Of a stretch of 64,000 nt of DNA, positions 8,242 through 16,991 are shown in pieces; positions within the stretch are counted from its first letter, which is position 1, and every line of letters starts with the position of its first letter. Location of the stretch: contig NZ_JAPEPX010000001.1 of assembly GCF_026339935.1 (NCBI RefSeq), forward strand, positions 2,571,001 through 2,635,000, in the 5' to 3' direction. Position numbers and translations under genes: made by a program. Origin of the DNA: Streptomyces sp. NBC_01551. Its GTDB lineage: Bacteria > Actinomycetota > Actinomycetes > Streptomycetales > Streptomycetaceae. The notes under the pieces are model-generated. The model was not told the DNA's origin. It worked only from the letters and a program-made list of their open reading frames with translations, and searched no databases.

Positions 8242-9396
8242 GTGACCTATGTACCGATGACCGCCCGCAGCCGGGAGGAAGGCCACCGGGCCGCGACCCC
8301 CCTGGAGCTGTTCTTCGACCTCTGCTTCGTCGTCGCGGTCGCCCAAGCCGGCCGGCAGCTGGTCCACGCCCTCGCGGAGGACCACATCGGCGACGGCATC
8401 GCCGGCTACCTGTTCGTGTTCTTCGGCGTCTGGTGGGCCTGGATGAACTTCACCTGGTTCGCCTCCGCCTACGACGTCGACGACGTGCCGTACCGGATCG
8501 CGACCCTCGTGCAGATCTCCGGCGTCCTCGTCTACTCGGCCGGGATCCCCCGCGCCTTCAACGACAACGACTGGACCGTCGCCGTCATCGGGTACGTGGT
8601 GATGCGTCTGGCGCTGACCACGCAGTGGCTGCGCGCGGCGGCCGGGGAGAGCGGCGCGGCCCGCCGCTGCGCGCTCACCTACGCGATCGGGCTGGTGATC
8701 TGCCAGGCGGGCTGGGTGGCCCTGCTCGCGGTGCCCGAGCAGAGCCGCAGGTGGCTGTTCCTGGTGCTGGTGATGGCGGAGCTGCTGGTCCCGGTGATCG
8801 CCGAGCGCGGCTACCAGACCCAGTGGCACCCGCACCACATCGCCGAGCGGTACGGCCTGTTCACCATCATCGTGCTCGGCGAGACCATCGCCGCGAGCAC
8901 GGTCGCCGTCCAGTCCGCCCTCGACGAGCACGAGGCACTGGGCGAGCTGCTGCCCATCGCGGCGGGCGGGCTGCTGATCGTCTTCGCCGCCTGGTGGATC
9001 TACTTCGCGGTCCCGGCGCACGACCGCCTGCGGAGCAACCGCGAGGCCATCCCGTGGGGTTACGGGCACTTCGTGATCCTCGCGTCGGCCGCCGCCGTCG
9101 GCGCCGGCATCGAGGTGGCGATCGAGCACGCCGTCGGCAAGGCCCATCTCTCCCTGGTGGCCGCCAACCTCAGCGTGATGATCCCGACAGCGCTCTTCCT
9201 CGCCTTCGTCTGGCTCCTGCACTCCCGCCACTTCAAGCGGGGAACGGCCCAGCAACTGGTGCTGCCCGTCTCCGCTCTGGCCGTCCTCGCCTGTGCCTGG
9301 ACCGGACCGCAGGCGGTGCTGTGGGCCGGGCTGGTGGCGGCCGCCACCGTCGCCGTGGGCGTGACCTTGGCAGGCCGGACGCGTTTGGGTGCGTGA
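8242..9396 (+). CDS. Low temperature requirement protein A (LtrA) family membrane protein
   Basis: Integral membrane protein of 384 residues with about 9-10 helices. It opens with the LtrA signature PLELFFDLCFVVAVAQ (about residues 20-35) and contains FFGVWWAWMNFTWF and RYGLFTIIVLGETI, all typical of the family. LtrA was named for a Listeria gene needed for growth in the cold; the biochemical function is unknown. The start is a GTG at 8242. The P450 gene begins 38 bp after the stop, so the two may be co-transcribed. Confidence 0.88.
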   Translation: MTYVPMTARSREEGHRAATPLELFFDLCFVVAVAQAGRQLVHALAEDHIGDGIAGYLFVFFGVWWAWMNFTWFASAYDVDDVPYRIATLVQISGVLVYSAGIPRAFNDNDWTVAVIGYVVMRLALTTQWLRAAAGESGAARRCALTYAIGLVICQAGWVALLAVPEQSRRWLFLVLVMAELLVPVIAERGYQTQWHPHHIAERYGLFTIIVLGETIAASTVAVQSALDEHEALGELLPIAAGGLLIVFAAWWIYFAVPAHDRLRSNREAIPWGYGHFVILASAAAVGAGIEVAIEHAVGKAHLSLVAANLSVMIPTALFLAFVWLLHSRHFKRGTAQQLVLPVSALAVLACAWTGPQAVLWAGLVAAATVAVGVTLAGRTRLGA

Positions 9397-9434
9397 GGAC
9401 GGGGGCTTTGACCCGGCGAACGGAAGAAGAAGCG

Positions 9435-10727
9435 ATGACGGTCCCGGCACAGCGGTACGAGGACGCGGGCGCGGGCACGGCCCCGCACCTCGCGGACCCG
9501 GCGTTCTGGCAGCAGGCCCCCGAGGCCCGGCTCGCGGCCTTCGCCGCCCTACGGGCCCTCGACTCCCCCGTGTACGTGCCCGAGGGGCCGGGGCGCGGCC
9601 ACTGGGCCCTCGTACGGCACGCGGACGTGCAGGAGGCGAGCCGGCTGCCCAAGGTGTTCGCGAGCGCGCCGGGGGTGACGACGCCCGAACCGGCCCGTTG
9701 GGTACGGGCGCTGTTCGGGGACTCCATGGTCAATCTGGACGGCGCCGACCACGCGCAGCTGCGGAAGATCGTGCAGCGGGCGTTCACGCCCCGGCTGCTG
9801 GCGGCGGCCGAGGAGGACATCCTCGCGGTGGCCGCCCTGATCGTGGACGACGTCCTGGCGGAGGAACCCGAGGAGTTCGTCTCGGCCGTGGCCTCCCGGC
9901 TGCCGCTGGAGGTCATCTGCAACATGATGGGCATCCCGGAGCGCTACCGGGCGGAGATCGCCGACCGGGTCAACCACGCCTCCGAGAACATCGGCGTGGA
10001 ACGGGGCCTGGCCTCCCGGCTGCGGATGCCCGGGCGCGGGCTGCGAGCCCTGGCCAAGATGCAGCGGATGGTGGCGGGGATCGGCCGGGAGCGGCGCAAG
10101 AACCCGACCGACGACCTGATCTCGGCCCTGGTCACCGCGGACGTGGACGGGCAGGCGCTGAACGCCCGCCAGCTGGGGGCGTTCTTCTCGCTGCTGATGG
10201 TGGCGGGTGTGGAGACCACCCGGAACGCGATCACGCACGGGCTGAGCCTGCTGACCGACCATCCCGCCCAACGGGATCTGCTGCTCGGGGACTTCGAGAC
10301 GTACGCCGACGGCGCGGTGGACGAGATGATCCGGCACTCGACGCCGATCATCCAGTTCCGGCGCACGGTCGCGGCCGAGCACACCCTGCGCGGGCACCTG
10401 TTCCGGCCTGGCGACAAGGTGGTGCTGTACTACGCCTCCGCCAACCGCGACGAGGCCGTCTTCCCCGATCCGGACGCCTTCGACATCACCCGCTCGCCCA
10501 ACCCGCACCTGGGGTTCGGAGGCGGCGGACCGCACTTCTGCCTGGGCGCGCACCTGGCCCGGGTGGAGATGAAGGCGCTGTTCCGGGAGCTGCTGACCCG
10601 GCCGGTCGGCCTGCGGGCGGTGGGGCTGCCGGATCTGGCGGGCTCCAACTTCGACAACCGGGTCCGCTCGCTCCGGTTCACCTTCGAGCAGCCGGGGGAA
10701 GAGCCGGCCGAGCGCGCCGCCCCGTAG
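9435..10727 (+). CDS. Cytochrome P450
   Basis: Soluble haem monooxygenase of 430 residues. Start at the ATG at 9435 with GGAAGAAG upstream. Key motifs: I-helix AGVETTRN, K-helix DEMIRHSTPI, and the haem-ligand loop FGGGGPHFCLGAHLAR with the axial Cys near residue 370. The haem-loop and I-helix sequences resemble the CYP124/125/142 group that hydroxylates steroid and branched lipid side chains, so a lipid or terpenoid substrate is plausible but only inferred. No redox partner gene is adjacent. Confidence 0.9.
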   Translation: MTVPAQRYEDAGAGTAPHLADPAFWQQAPEARLAAFAALRALDSPVYVPEGPGRGHWALVRHADVQEASRLPKVFASAPGVTTPEPARWVRALFGDSMVNLDGADHAQLRKIVQRAFTPRLLAAAEEDILAVAALIVDDVLAEEPEEFVSAVASRLPLEVICNMMGIPERYRAEIADRVNHASENIGVERGLASRLRMPGRGLRALAKMQRMVAGIGRERRKNPTDDLISALVTADVDGQALNARQLGAFFSLLMVAGVETTRNAITHGLSLLTDHPAQRDLLLGDFETYADGAVDEMIRHSTPIIQFRRTVAAEHTLRGHLFRPGDKVVLYYASANRDEAVFPDPDAFDITRSPNPHLGFGGGGPHFCLGAHLARVEMKALFRELLTRPVGLRAVGLPDLAGSNFDNRVRSLRFTFEQPGEEPAERAAP

Positions 10728-10821
10728 CACCGCAGACCCATGGCTCCGGCGTGCCCGCGAGCCCGGCCACCGGGCAGGCTGGGAGCCCGGCGGCCGGAGT
10801 GGGCGGCGCCCGCGCGGGCGG

Positions 10822-11316
10822 CTACTTCTGGAGGCGCTGCACCGTGAGCACGCAGTGCGCGCTGCTGGTGAGCACCTCCTCGTCGCCCGCGAACTGCTGG
10901 AGGAGCTCCGCGGTCACCGGGCGGCCCGGAACCGCCTCGGGCCAGGCTCGCGTGGCGAACAGGAAGTACGCCTGGCCGCTCTCGTTCGCCGCCGCGACCC
11001 ACTCGTCGGGGGCGGTACAGGTCGCGTTCAGCCCGGGCATGGTCAGCGCGACCTGGTTGTCCGTGAGCAGGATCTGCACCGGGAAGGTGGACGCCTTGAG
11101 GGTGCCGTCCATGACCACGTCGCCGATGGGCAGGCCGATCTCCTCCAGCAGCCCGCGGGCGGCCGCCTCGCCGGCCTCCGGGCCCTTGGGGCCGTCGCCG
11201 AGGGTGTAGGCGAGGAGGTACGGGATGTCGTGGCCGTCGGAGGGGTCGCCGATCCACGCGAGCACCGAAAGGGTGCCGAGCTGGGTCCGGTCGATTTCGG
11301 CTTGAGTTGAAGTCAT
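10822..11316 (-). CDS. Hypothetical protein, probably DUF5949 family
   Basis: 164 residues from the ATG at 11316 (MTSTQAEIDRTQLGTL); an in-frame start a few codons upstream is possible. Soluble, with one Cys in the central part (NATCTAPDEW) and one near the end (SSAHCVL). The pattern TLSVLAWIGDP, LLAYTLGDG and YFLFATRAWPEA matches what I remember of the Streptomyces DUF5949 family, but the family name is from memory. Convergent with the P450 gene. Confidence 0.7.
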   Translation of the reverse strand: MTSTQAEIDRTQLGTLSVLAWIGDPSDGHDIPYLLAYTLGDGPKGPEAGEAAARGLLEEIGLPIGDVVMDGTLKASTFPVQILLTDNQVALTMPGLNATCTAPDEWVAAANESGQAYFLFATRAWPEAVPGRPVTAELLQQFAGDEEVLTSSAHCVLTVQRLQK

Positions 11317-11373
11317 GCGCCGCACCCTAGTCGCCTCTCACCCGGCGCTTTCACGGCCTTTCACCCGGGCGGG

Positions 11374-11994
11374 CTAGACCGCCCAGTAACCCGTTCTCGA
11401 ATTCGCCTGAATGTTCGCGTCCTGGTACTGGAGCCGCACAATGCGCGTGTTTTCCGGAACTTCGAACACGACCCAGCCCTCGGCCCGCTCACCGACCTCC
11501 AGGGAATCGAAGACGAGGGGTTTGCCGGTCGTCAGTTCACCGGCGGGCACCACCGGGTGGCGCTTGCCCGCGCCGTCGAGCGCCCACATGCGACCGAGCG
11601 CCCCGTACGAGGCCCCGCCCACGTTGACGAACGACATCGAGGCCGCCACCCAGCGCTTCCCGGCGGGCGCGGTGAGGTCCTTCGCGACGCTGATCGCGGG
11701 ATCCACGTACGCGTTGAGCACCGCCTCCAGGTGCCGGCCCACCTGGCGGCCGTGCACCCGCACGGAGTCACCCACATGGGCATCCTTCGCGACGGCCCCC
11801 GCCGCCCCTGGGGCCGGGACGGCGTCGTCTTCCGCACCACCGCCCGGAACCCCGTCGTCCACCGGGACGGCGGGCACCGCCGCCGGGGCGAGCGCGGCCC
11901 CGTCTGGGGCGCTCTGGCAGGCGGTGGCACCGAACAGCAGGGCCGGGAGGAGGGCGGCGACGGCGAGGACGGGTGCGGAGGCGGACTGGCGCAT
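11374..11994 (-). CDS. Putative lipoprotein with DUF4352-like domain
   Basis: 206 residues from the ATG at 11994 (MRQSASAPVLAVAALLP). A signal peptide ends in the lipobox-like LLFGATAC (Cys about residue 26), so the protein is probably lipid-anchored on the outer face of the membrane. An Ala/Pro/Gly linker (about residues 27-75) leads to an immunoglobulin-like DUF4352-type domain (VGDSVRVHG... WVAASMSFVNVGG... VVFEVPENTRIVRLQYQ). These domains occur in many Gram-positive lipoproteins of unknown role. Confidence 0.78.
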   Translation of the reverse strand: MRQSASAPVLAVAALLPALLFGATACQSAPDGAALAPAAVPAVPVDDGVPGGGAEDDAVPAPGAAGAVAKDAHVGDSVRVHGRQVGRHLEAVLNAYVDPAISVAKDLTAPAGKRWVAASMSFVNVGGASYGALGRMWALDGAGKRHPVVPAGELTTGKPLVFDSLEVGERAEGWVVFEVPENTRIVRLQYQDANIQANSRTGYWAV

Positions 11995-12181
11995 GCGGGA
12001 TCCCTTCGGGGACCTTCGGGGATGTATTCGGGCCAGTCTCACGCGCCCGAGCGGGCAATTGCGTACAACGACACGGCCGTAGGGAGCGAGTTGCCGCCCG
12101 ACTGCCAGCACAATTCGTTCCGGCGGATTCCCGCCGCACGGATTCACCGCATCCGCTTCACCGCATCCACCCGGAGGAACG

Positions 12182-12622
12182 ATGGGCACGACCGGCCCCC
12201 GAATGGCTCTCGCCGCACTGTCCGCCCTGGCGGCCGCCGCGGTATTCACCGTCCCGGCGAACGCCACCGTATTCGAGAATCACATTTCCGTATGGCAGGA
12301 CGCCCACATCGGCGACGACCACACGGTCACCCTTTCCGGCACCTACGTGTGCAACGACCCGTCACCCGCACGGGTGCAGCTCTCGACCGCCGTCGTCCAG
12401 AACGGCATCCGCCTGGGCAAGAGCGCGGGCAACGTGGTCTGCGACGGCGAGGAGCACGAGTGGCAGACCACCGCCTCCATGCGCTTCACCAAGGGCCTCA
12501 GCGCCGGCGAGGCGCTGGGCGAGGCCCGGCTGGAGGTGATCCACATGGGCGGCCTGCTGCCGAAGGCCATCGACACGCTCGCCGAGGACAGCCACGAGAT
12601 CCGGCTGATCGACCACCGCTAG
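12182..12622 (+). CDS. Secreted protein, probably DUF6299 family
   Basis: 146 residues with a signal peptide (residues 1-28, cleavage after NA in VPANATVF) and a small beta-rich mature domain with two Cys (YVCNDPS and NVVCDGEE) that could form a disulfide. THTVTLSGTY-like text (HTVTLSGTYVC) fits the DUF6299 secreted family of Streptomyces; the name is from memory. Start at the ATG at 12182 after GGAGG. Transcribed divergently from the lipoprotein gene. Confidence 0.72.
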   Translation: MGTTGPRMALAALSALAAAAVFTVPANATVFENHISVWQDAHIGDDHTVTLSGTYVCNDPSPARVQLSTAVVQNGIRLGKSAGNVVCDGEEHEWQTTASMRFTKGLSAGEALGEARLEVIHMGGLLPKAIDTLAEDSHEIRLIDHR

Positions 12623-12693
12623 GCCCGTCCGCGGCGCTGCCCGGCCGCGGCGCTGCCCGGCCGGTGGCCGCCGCTGCCGGCAGGCGGGCGCGG

Positions 12694-12861
12694 CTACCGG
12701 CAGGCGGGCGCCACGCCGGTCATCGACATGAACGCGACCGTCTGGCATCCGGGGTCCGCGTGCGGGCGGCCCGTCGTCCAGTCCACGACGGTCGGCACCC
12801 CGGCAGCCACCAGGAGCAGCGCCAGGATCCCGGTCACGGCGCCCCTGTTCAGCCGGCGCAC
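12694..12861 (-). CDS. Small membrane or secreted protein (55 aa)
   Basis: Reading frame from the GTG at 12861 (MRRLNRGAVTGILALLLVAAGVP) to a TAG at 12694. It contains one N-terminal hydrophobic helix and a short mature part with two Cys (DPGCQTVAFM and APAC near the end). The pattern of a charged N-terminus, one helix and paired Cys suggests a real small exported protein. No family recognised; it lies downstream of the SpoIIE-type gene on the same strand. Confidence 0.5.
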   Translation of the reverse strand: MRRLNRGAVTGILALLLVAAGVPTVVDWTTGRPHADPGCQTVAFMSMTGVAPACR

Positions 12862-12946
12862 TGCACGGTCCGTTCCCCATCCGTACGTCTCATGGCCGCA
12901 TCATCACCCCGACCCCGGACGGTCACAACTCGGCGTGAGCGGCCGG

Positions 12947-15034
12947 TCACCCCGAGGCGCGGGCGATCGCGGCCGCGTCGAACTCGCACCACACCGCCTT
13001 GCCGTCGCCCCGGGACTCCACGCCCCAGTGCGTGGCCAGCGCGTCCACCAGCAGCAGCCCGCGCCCCGTGGTGGCCGACTCCCCCGGGGTGCGCCGGCGC
13101 GGCCACACGCTGGAGCGGTCCTTGACCCACAGCCGGATGCGCCGCACCGGCTCCGGCAGCACCTCCATGGTCAGCACCGCCCCGCCGTCGGTGTGCAGCA
13201 GGGCGTTGACCAGCAGTTCCCCGGCCGCCAGCTCCACGTCGTCGGCGAGTTCCGGCATGCCCCAGTCCCGCAGGGCCTGGCGCAGCGCGTAGCGGGCCTC
13301 CGACAGGCCCTCCGGGTCCGCCTGGTGGACGTACTGGTGGATCCGGGGCGCCCGGTGGGTGCCCGGGTCGGGGGCCCGGCGCAGCACCAGCAGGGCCACG
13401 TCGTCGCCGGAGCCCCAGCGCTCCCAGAGCCGGTCGGAGAGGTGGTCGGCGAGCGCCCCGGCCTCCTGGGGACCGCTGCGCACCGCGTGGGCCAGGGCCT
13501 CCATGCCCTGGGTGATGGCCGTCCCGGGCTCCTCCACGAGGCCGTCGGTGCACAGCACCAGGGTCTCGCCGGGAACCAGGTCGAGCCGGGTCTCGGGGAA
13601 CTCCTCCTGCTCGAAGACGGAGGCCAGCCCGAGCGGCAGCCCGCCGCGCACGTTGGGCCAGCCGGTGCGCCCGTCCGTGTGCCGGATCAGCGGGCCCATG
13701 TGGCCCGCCCGGACCGCCCGTACGCCGCCGGTCTCCAGGTCCACCTGCGCGTACATGCAGGTCGCGAAGCGTTCGGTGTCCAGCTCGGCGAGGAAGCGGG
13801 AAGCCCGGGCCAGCACGGTGGACGGCGGATGACCCTCGCCCGCGTACGCCCGCAGGGCGATCCGCAGCTGGCCCATGATGGCCGCGGCGTGCGTGTCGTG
13901 GCCCTGGACGTCGCCCACCACGATGCCGACGCGGTCGCGGGGCAGCGAGATCACGTCGTACCAGTCCCCGCCGACCTCCCGGCCGCTCCACGCGGAGTGG
14001 TAGCGGACGGCGATCTCCCCGCCGGTGATCTCGGGGATCCGGCGCGGCAGCATCGCCGCCTGGAGGCCGGTGGCGAACTCGCGCTCCTGGTCGAACAGCA
14101 GGGCCCGCTGGAGCGACTGGGCGACGATGCCCGCCAGGCCCAGGCTCAGGTTCCGCTCCTCCGGGCTGAACTCGCTGCGGCGCCGGTAGAACAGCACCAG
14201 GCCGCCGATGGCCTTGGCCTGCGCGATCAGCGGCAGGTAGGCGGCCGCGTCGAAGCGGATCCGGTCCAGGTAGTCCGCGAGCAGCGGGAACTCCAGACCC
14301 AGTTCGGTCAGCGAGGTGACGAAGCGCGCCTTGCGGGTGAGCACCGCCTGCGACAGCGGCAGCGATCCGTCCAGCCGGGTGAACCGGCGCTCGCTGAGGA
14401 TCTCCAGCGACTCGCCGCTCAGCGCGATGATCTTGATGGCGCCGTTCTCGACCAGCCCCAGGGCCAGCCCGTCCGCGCCGAGCCGCTCCAGCGCGCCCGC
14501 GCCGGTCAGCGCGGCCGTGACGTCGTCCACCGTCACCGCCCGCGACAGGGCCTCCGTGGTGCGCTGCACGATGGTGGCCTGCTGGGCCCGCGCGGTCTCC
14601 AGCTTCCGCAGCAGCGTGGCGTGCTCCAGCTCCGCCGTCGCGTCCCGGACGATGCCGACGACCCGCCGGGGACTGCCGTCGGGGTCCCGCAGCACCCGGC
14701 CCTGGGTGTGCGTCCACTGGTCGCGGCCGTCGCGCCGGTGCACCGTGAAGTACAGGCCGTACGTCTCCTCGTCGCCCTCCAGGACGGCCAGCACGGTGTT
14801 CGCGTGCCGCTCGCCGTCCTCGCCGGGAACCCGCAGGCTCAGGGCCTGCGGGGTGTGGTCGAACTCCTCCGGCTCCAGGTCGAGCACCGCCATCCCGGCC
14901 GTGTCCAGCTCCAGCGTCCCGGCGTCCAGGTCCCACTCGAAGCTGCCCATGCCGTTCAGCGCGAGCCGCTCCCCGGGCCCGGTGACGGGACCCTGCCGGC
15001 CCGTTTCGGGTCTGTCGTGCTCCGCCGCTGCCAT
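12947..15034 (-). CDS. PAS-GAF-SpoIIE phosphatase with C-terminal HATPase domain
   Basis: Cytoplasmic multidomain signalling protein of about 695 residues. Order: PAS (about residues 20-130), GAF (150-300), PP2C/SpoIIE serine phosphatase (330-535, motifs EVGGDWYDVI and GDVQGHD), then an RsbW-like histidine-kinase-type ATPase (560-690, AAGELLVNALLHTDGGAV). Such proteins dephosphorylate anti-anti-sigma factors and may also phosphorylate them, so this is probably a partner-switching regulator of a stress sigma factor. The ATG at 15034 is preferred; a GTG at 15043 is also possible. The 82-aa gene upstream ends 15 nt before this start, so the two are likely co-transcribed. Confidence 0.9.
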   Translation of the reverse strand: MAAAEHDRPETGRQGPVTGPGERLALNGMGSFEWDLDAGTLELDTAGMAVLDLEPEEFDHTPQALSLRVPGEDGERHANTVLAVLEGDEETYGLYFTVHRRDGRDQWTHTQGRVLRDPDGSPRRVVGIVRDATAELEHATLLRKLETARAQQATIVQRTTEALSRAVTVDDVTAALTGAGALERLGADGLALGLVENGAIKIIALSGESLEILSERRFTRLDGSLPLSQAVLTRKARFVTSLTELGLEFPLLADYLDRIRFDAAAYLPLIAQAKAIGGLVLFYRRRSEFSPEERNLSLGLAGIVAQSLQRALLFDQEREFATGLQAAMLPRRIPEITGGEIAVRYHSAWSGREVGGDWYDVISLPRDRVGIVVGDVQGHDTHAAAIMGQLRIALRAYAGEGHPPSTVLARASRFLAELDTERFATCMYAQVDLETGGVRAVRAGHMGPLIRHTDGRTGWPNVRGGLPLGLASVFEQEEFPETRLDLVPGETLVLCTDGLVEEPGTAITQGMEALAHAVRSGPQEAGALADHLSDRLWERWGSGDDVALLVLRRAPDPGTHRAPRIHQYVHQADPEGLSEARYALRQALRDWGMPELADDVELAAGELLVNALLHTDGGAVLTMEVLPEPVRRIRLWVKDRSSVWPRRRTPGESATTGRGLLLVDALATHWGVESRGDGKAVWCEFDAAAIARASG

Positions 15035-15048
15035 GAGAGTCACACCAC

Positions 15049-15297
15049 CTAACGGCCGGGCCAGCACGGCTGGGAGATCAGCCGCTCCCACTCCTCGTCA
15101 GGATGCCCCGGAAGGGTCCGCCCGGCCTCCCGCCAGCGCTTGACGAGGGAGAGGTAGATCGTGGGCTGGTCGCCGCCGGGGTGGAACGCCGCGGCCGGGG
15201 GCGGCGGGTGCGCGGCGGACCTGGCCCGGGCGGGCTGTTCCGCACGGCTGGCGGGAATGCGGACCCAGCCGTGGCCCTGTGCTCGCTCCGCACCCAT
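15049..15297 (-). CDS. Small conserved hypothetical protein
   Basis: 82 residues from the ATG at 15297 (GTG at 15300 adjoins it), preceded by GAGAGGGG. The C-terminal half (TIYLSLVKRWREAGRTLPG, DEEWERLIS) has the look of a conserved Streptomyces protein with an amphipathic helix. The N-terminal part is Pro/Ala-rich. No named domain. Same strand as, and just upstream of, the SpoIIE-type phosphatase gene. Confidence 0.62.
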   Translation of the reverse strand: MGAERAQGHGWVRIPASRAEQPARARSAAHPPPPAAAFHPGGDQPTIYLSLVKRWREAGRTLPGHPDEEWERLISQPCWPGR

Positions 15298-15324
15298 CAC
15301 GGACCCCTCTCACCGCAGGAACCT

Positions 15325-16617
15325 CTACCGCAGATACGTCTTCGGATGTTTCGGATGCCCGGCGGACGCCCGGTCGGCCCGGACGCCGCCGGTGGAGCCC
15401 GGCAGCGGGCCCCGGGCGCCGAGACGTCCCAGGACTCCCTTCACCAGTCTCCCCGCCGTGAAGCCGGCGCCGTGTACGAATCGCATGGAAGGGCCGAATG
15501 AGGGAGCCGTCAGCAGCCCCGCGAAGAACAGTCCGGGCCAGGAGGACTCGAATCCGGCGTCCAGGTCGGGCGTGACGCCGCCGCCCACGGTCGCCAGCGC
15601 GGAGCGCAGCCCCGCGTCGAGGAGGCCCAGCCGCCCGAGGTCCGGGCTGAAACCCGTCGCAGCGATCACGTGCGCCGCGTCCAGTACGACGGGCTCCCCG
15701 GCCGGTGAGGTCAGGCGCAGCCGGGTCCGCTCGCCCACCGCCACCGCGCGGTGCAGCCGGTGTCCCAGCAGCGCCGGCACCCGCCGCTCGAAGCGGTCCC
15801 GCAGCCACCAGGCCCCGGCGGGGCCCAGGGCGGTCGCCGCGATCCGCTCGCGGGTGGGCGCGGGCAGCCTCCGTACCGCCCAGGGCAGCTCCGCCCAGAC
15901 CCAGCTGCGCCAGCCGGTGCCGAGCCCGCTGTGCGGCTCGCGCAGGGCGCGCAGCACGGGGCGCTCCAGGGGCTGCGGGACGGTGTTCCAGTTCAGCCGG
16001 GCCCGGCGGGCGATCAGACAGGGCCGCGCCCCGCGCTCCGCGAGCAGCGCGGCGGTCTCCAGCGCGGCCTGCCCGGCGCCGAGCACGGCGACCTCCCGGC
16101 CCGCGAAGCGGGACAGGTCGCGGTGGCCGCTGCTGTGCGAGTAGTGGCCGGGCGGGAGGCCGCGGAGCGCTTCGGGGTGGTGGACGAACGGCATCACCCC
16201 GACCGCGAGCGCCACCGTACGGGCGAGGAGCGGCGGGCCCTCGGCGGTACGGATCCGGAATCCCTCCCCCTGCGGGGTGACCTCGGTGACGGTGACCTCC
16301 TCGACGGCGGGCGCGGCGTGCCGGGCGAACCAGAGCCCGTACGCGCTGAACGTGCCGATCGGCAGCGGAGTGCCGTGTTCCGCGGTGATTCCGCGGGTGG
16401 CGCAGTAGGCGGCGAGGGTGTAGCGGCCATCGGGGGAGGAGAGGTTGGACGACCAGGGCTCGGACTTGAGGTACATCCCCTCGGGCATGTGATCCCGCCA
16501 GGAGGCCATGGGCCTCCCGAGCAGCCGCACGTCGAGCCCGGCGGCCGCCGCGTGGGCGGCGATCGACAGCCCGTACGGGCCCGCGCCGACCACCACGAGA
16601 TCGTCCATCCGCGTCAC
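15325..16617 (-). CDS. FAD/NAD(P)-dependent oxidoreductase (flavin monooxygenase-like)
   Basis: Two-dinucleotide-binding-domain flavoenzyme of 430 residues. The FAD-binding motif VVGAGPYGLS is near the N-terminus, a second GxGxxA motif (VLGAGQAALETA) binds NAD(P)H in the middle, and ATGFSPDLG is the usual near-C-terminal signature. Sequences such as MASWRDHMPEGMYLKSEPWSS resemble the lysine/ornithine N-hydroxylase and Baeyer-Villiger-like group. I chose the GTG at 16617 because GGAAGGA lies just upstream; an ATG at 16608 is the alternative. Substrate unknown; the neighbours give no clear pathway. Confidence 0.85.
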   Translation of the reverse strand: MTRMDDLVVVGAGPYGLSIAAHAAAAGLDVRLLGRPMASWRDHMPEGMYLKSEPWSSNLSSPDGRYTLAAYCATRGITAEHGTPLPIGTFSAYGLWFARHAAPAVEEVTVTEVTPQGEGFRIRTAEGPPLLARTVALAVGVMPFVHHPEALRGLPPGHYSHSSGHRDLSRFAGREVAVLGAGQAALETAALLAERGARPCLIARRARLNWNTVPQPLERPVLRALREPHSGLGTGWRSWVWAELPWAVRRLPAPTRERIAATALGPAGAWWLRDRFERRVPALLGHRLHRAVAVGERTRLRLTSPAGEPVVLDAAHVIAATGFSPDLGRLGLLDAGLRSALATVGGGVTPDLDAGFESSWPGLFFAGLLTAPSFGPSMRFVHGAGFTAGRLVKGVLGRLGARGPLPGSTGGVRADRASAGHPKHPKTYLR

Positions 16618-16991
16618 CGCTGTCCTTCCAGTCGCATGGGTGGTGTTGCGCCGTGTCCGCCCTGGTCGGCACGGCCGCGGGAGGCCCGGACACACCGCCG
16701 CCATCCCTTCCCGCTCCGGCACCCGCCACCCCGCCCCGACGCCTCAACCACCCCGACGCGCGGACTCCGCCACAGCCTCCCCCACCCCAACCGCCCCGCC
16801 CCGCCCCCGCTCACCGGGCCAGGGCCCGGCCACCGGGCCGCCGGCTCCTCACGCTTCGGACGCCCTGGCCGGGGCGGGGCCGGCGGGATCGGCGCCGCCG
16901 GGTCGGGACCGGTCAGCGAGTCACCGGCTCGCCCGGCTGGGCCGCCGGTGCCGGGGGAGCCGGCCGGATCAGCCCGCCGGGTCCCGGCCGG
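16618..16991. other. 374-bp intergenic region, extremely GC-rich
   Basis: No supported gene. The stretch is C-rich on the + strand with short direct repeats. A small inverted repeat (GGTCAC/GTGACC, 16990-17004) overlaps the stop codon of the ATP-grasp gene. No clear promoter motif seen. Confidence 0.4.

Noticed and set aside
12623..12693. GC repeats after the DUF6299-type gene as a mobile-element remnant
   Set aside because: Only short local duplications of 15-17 bp; no terminal repeats or target duplication seen.
12728..15052. Plus-strand open frame opposite the SpoIIE-type phosphatase
   Set aside because: Composition is typical of a non-coding frame and the minus strand encodes four clear domains.
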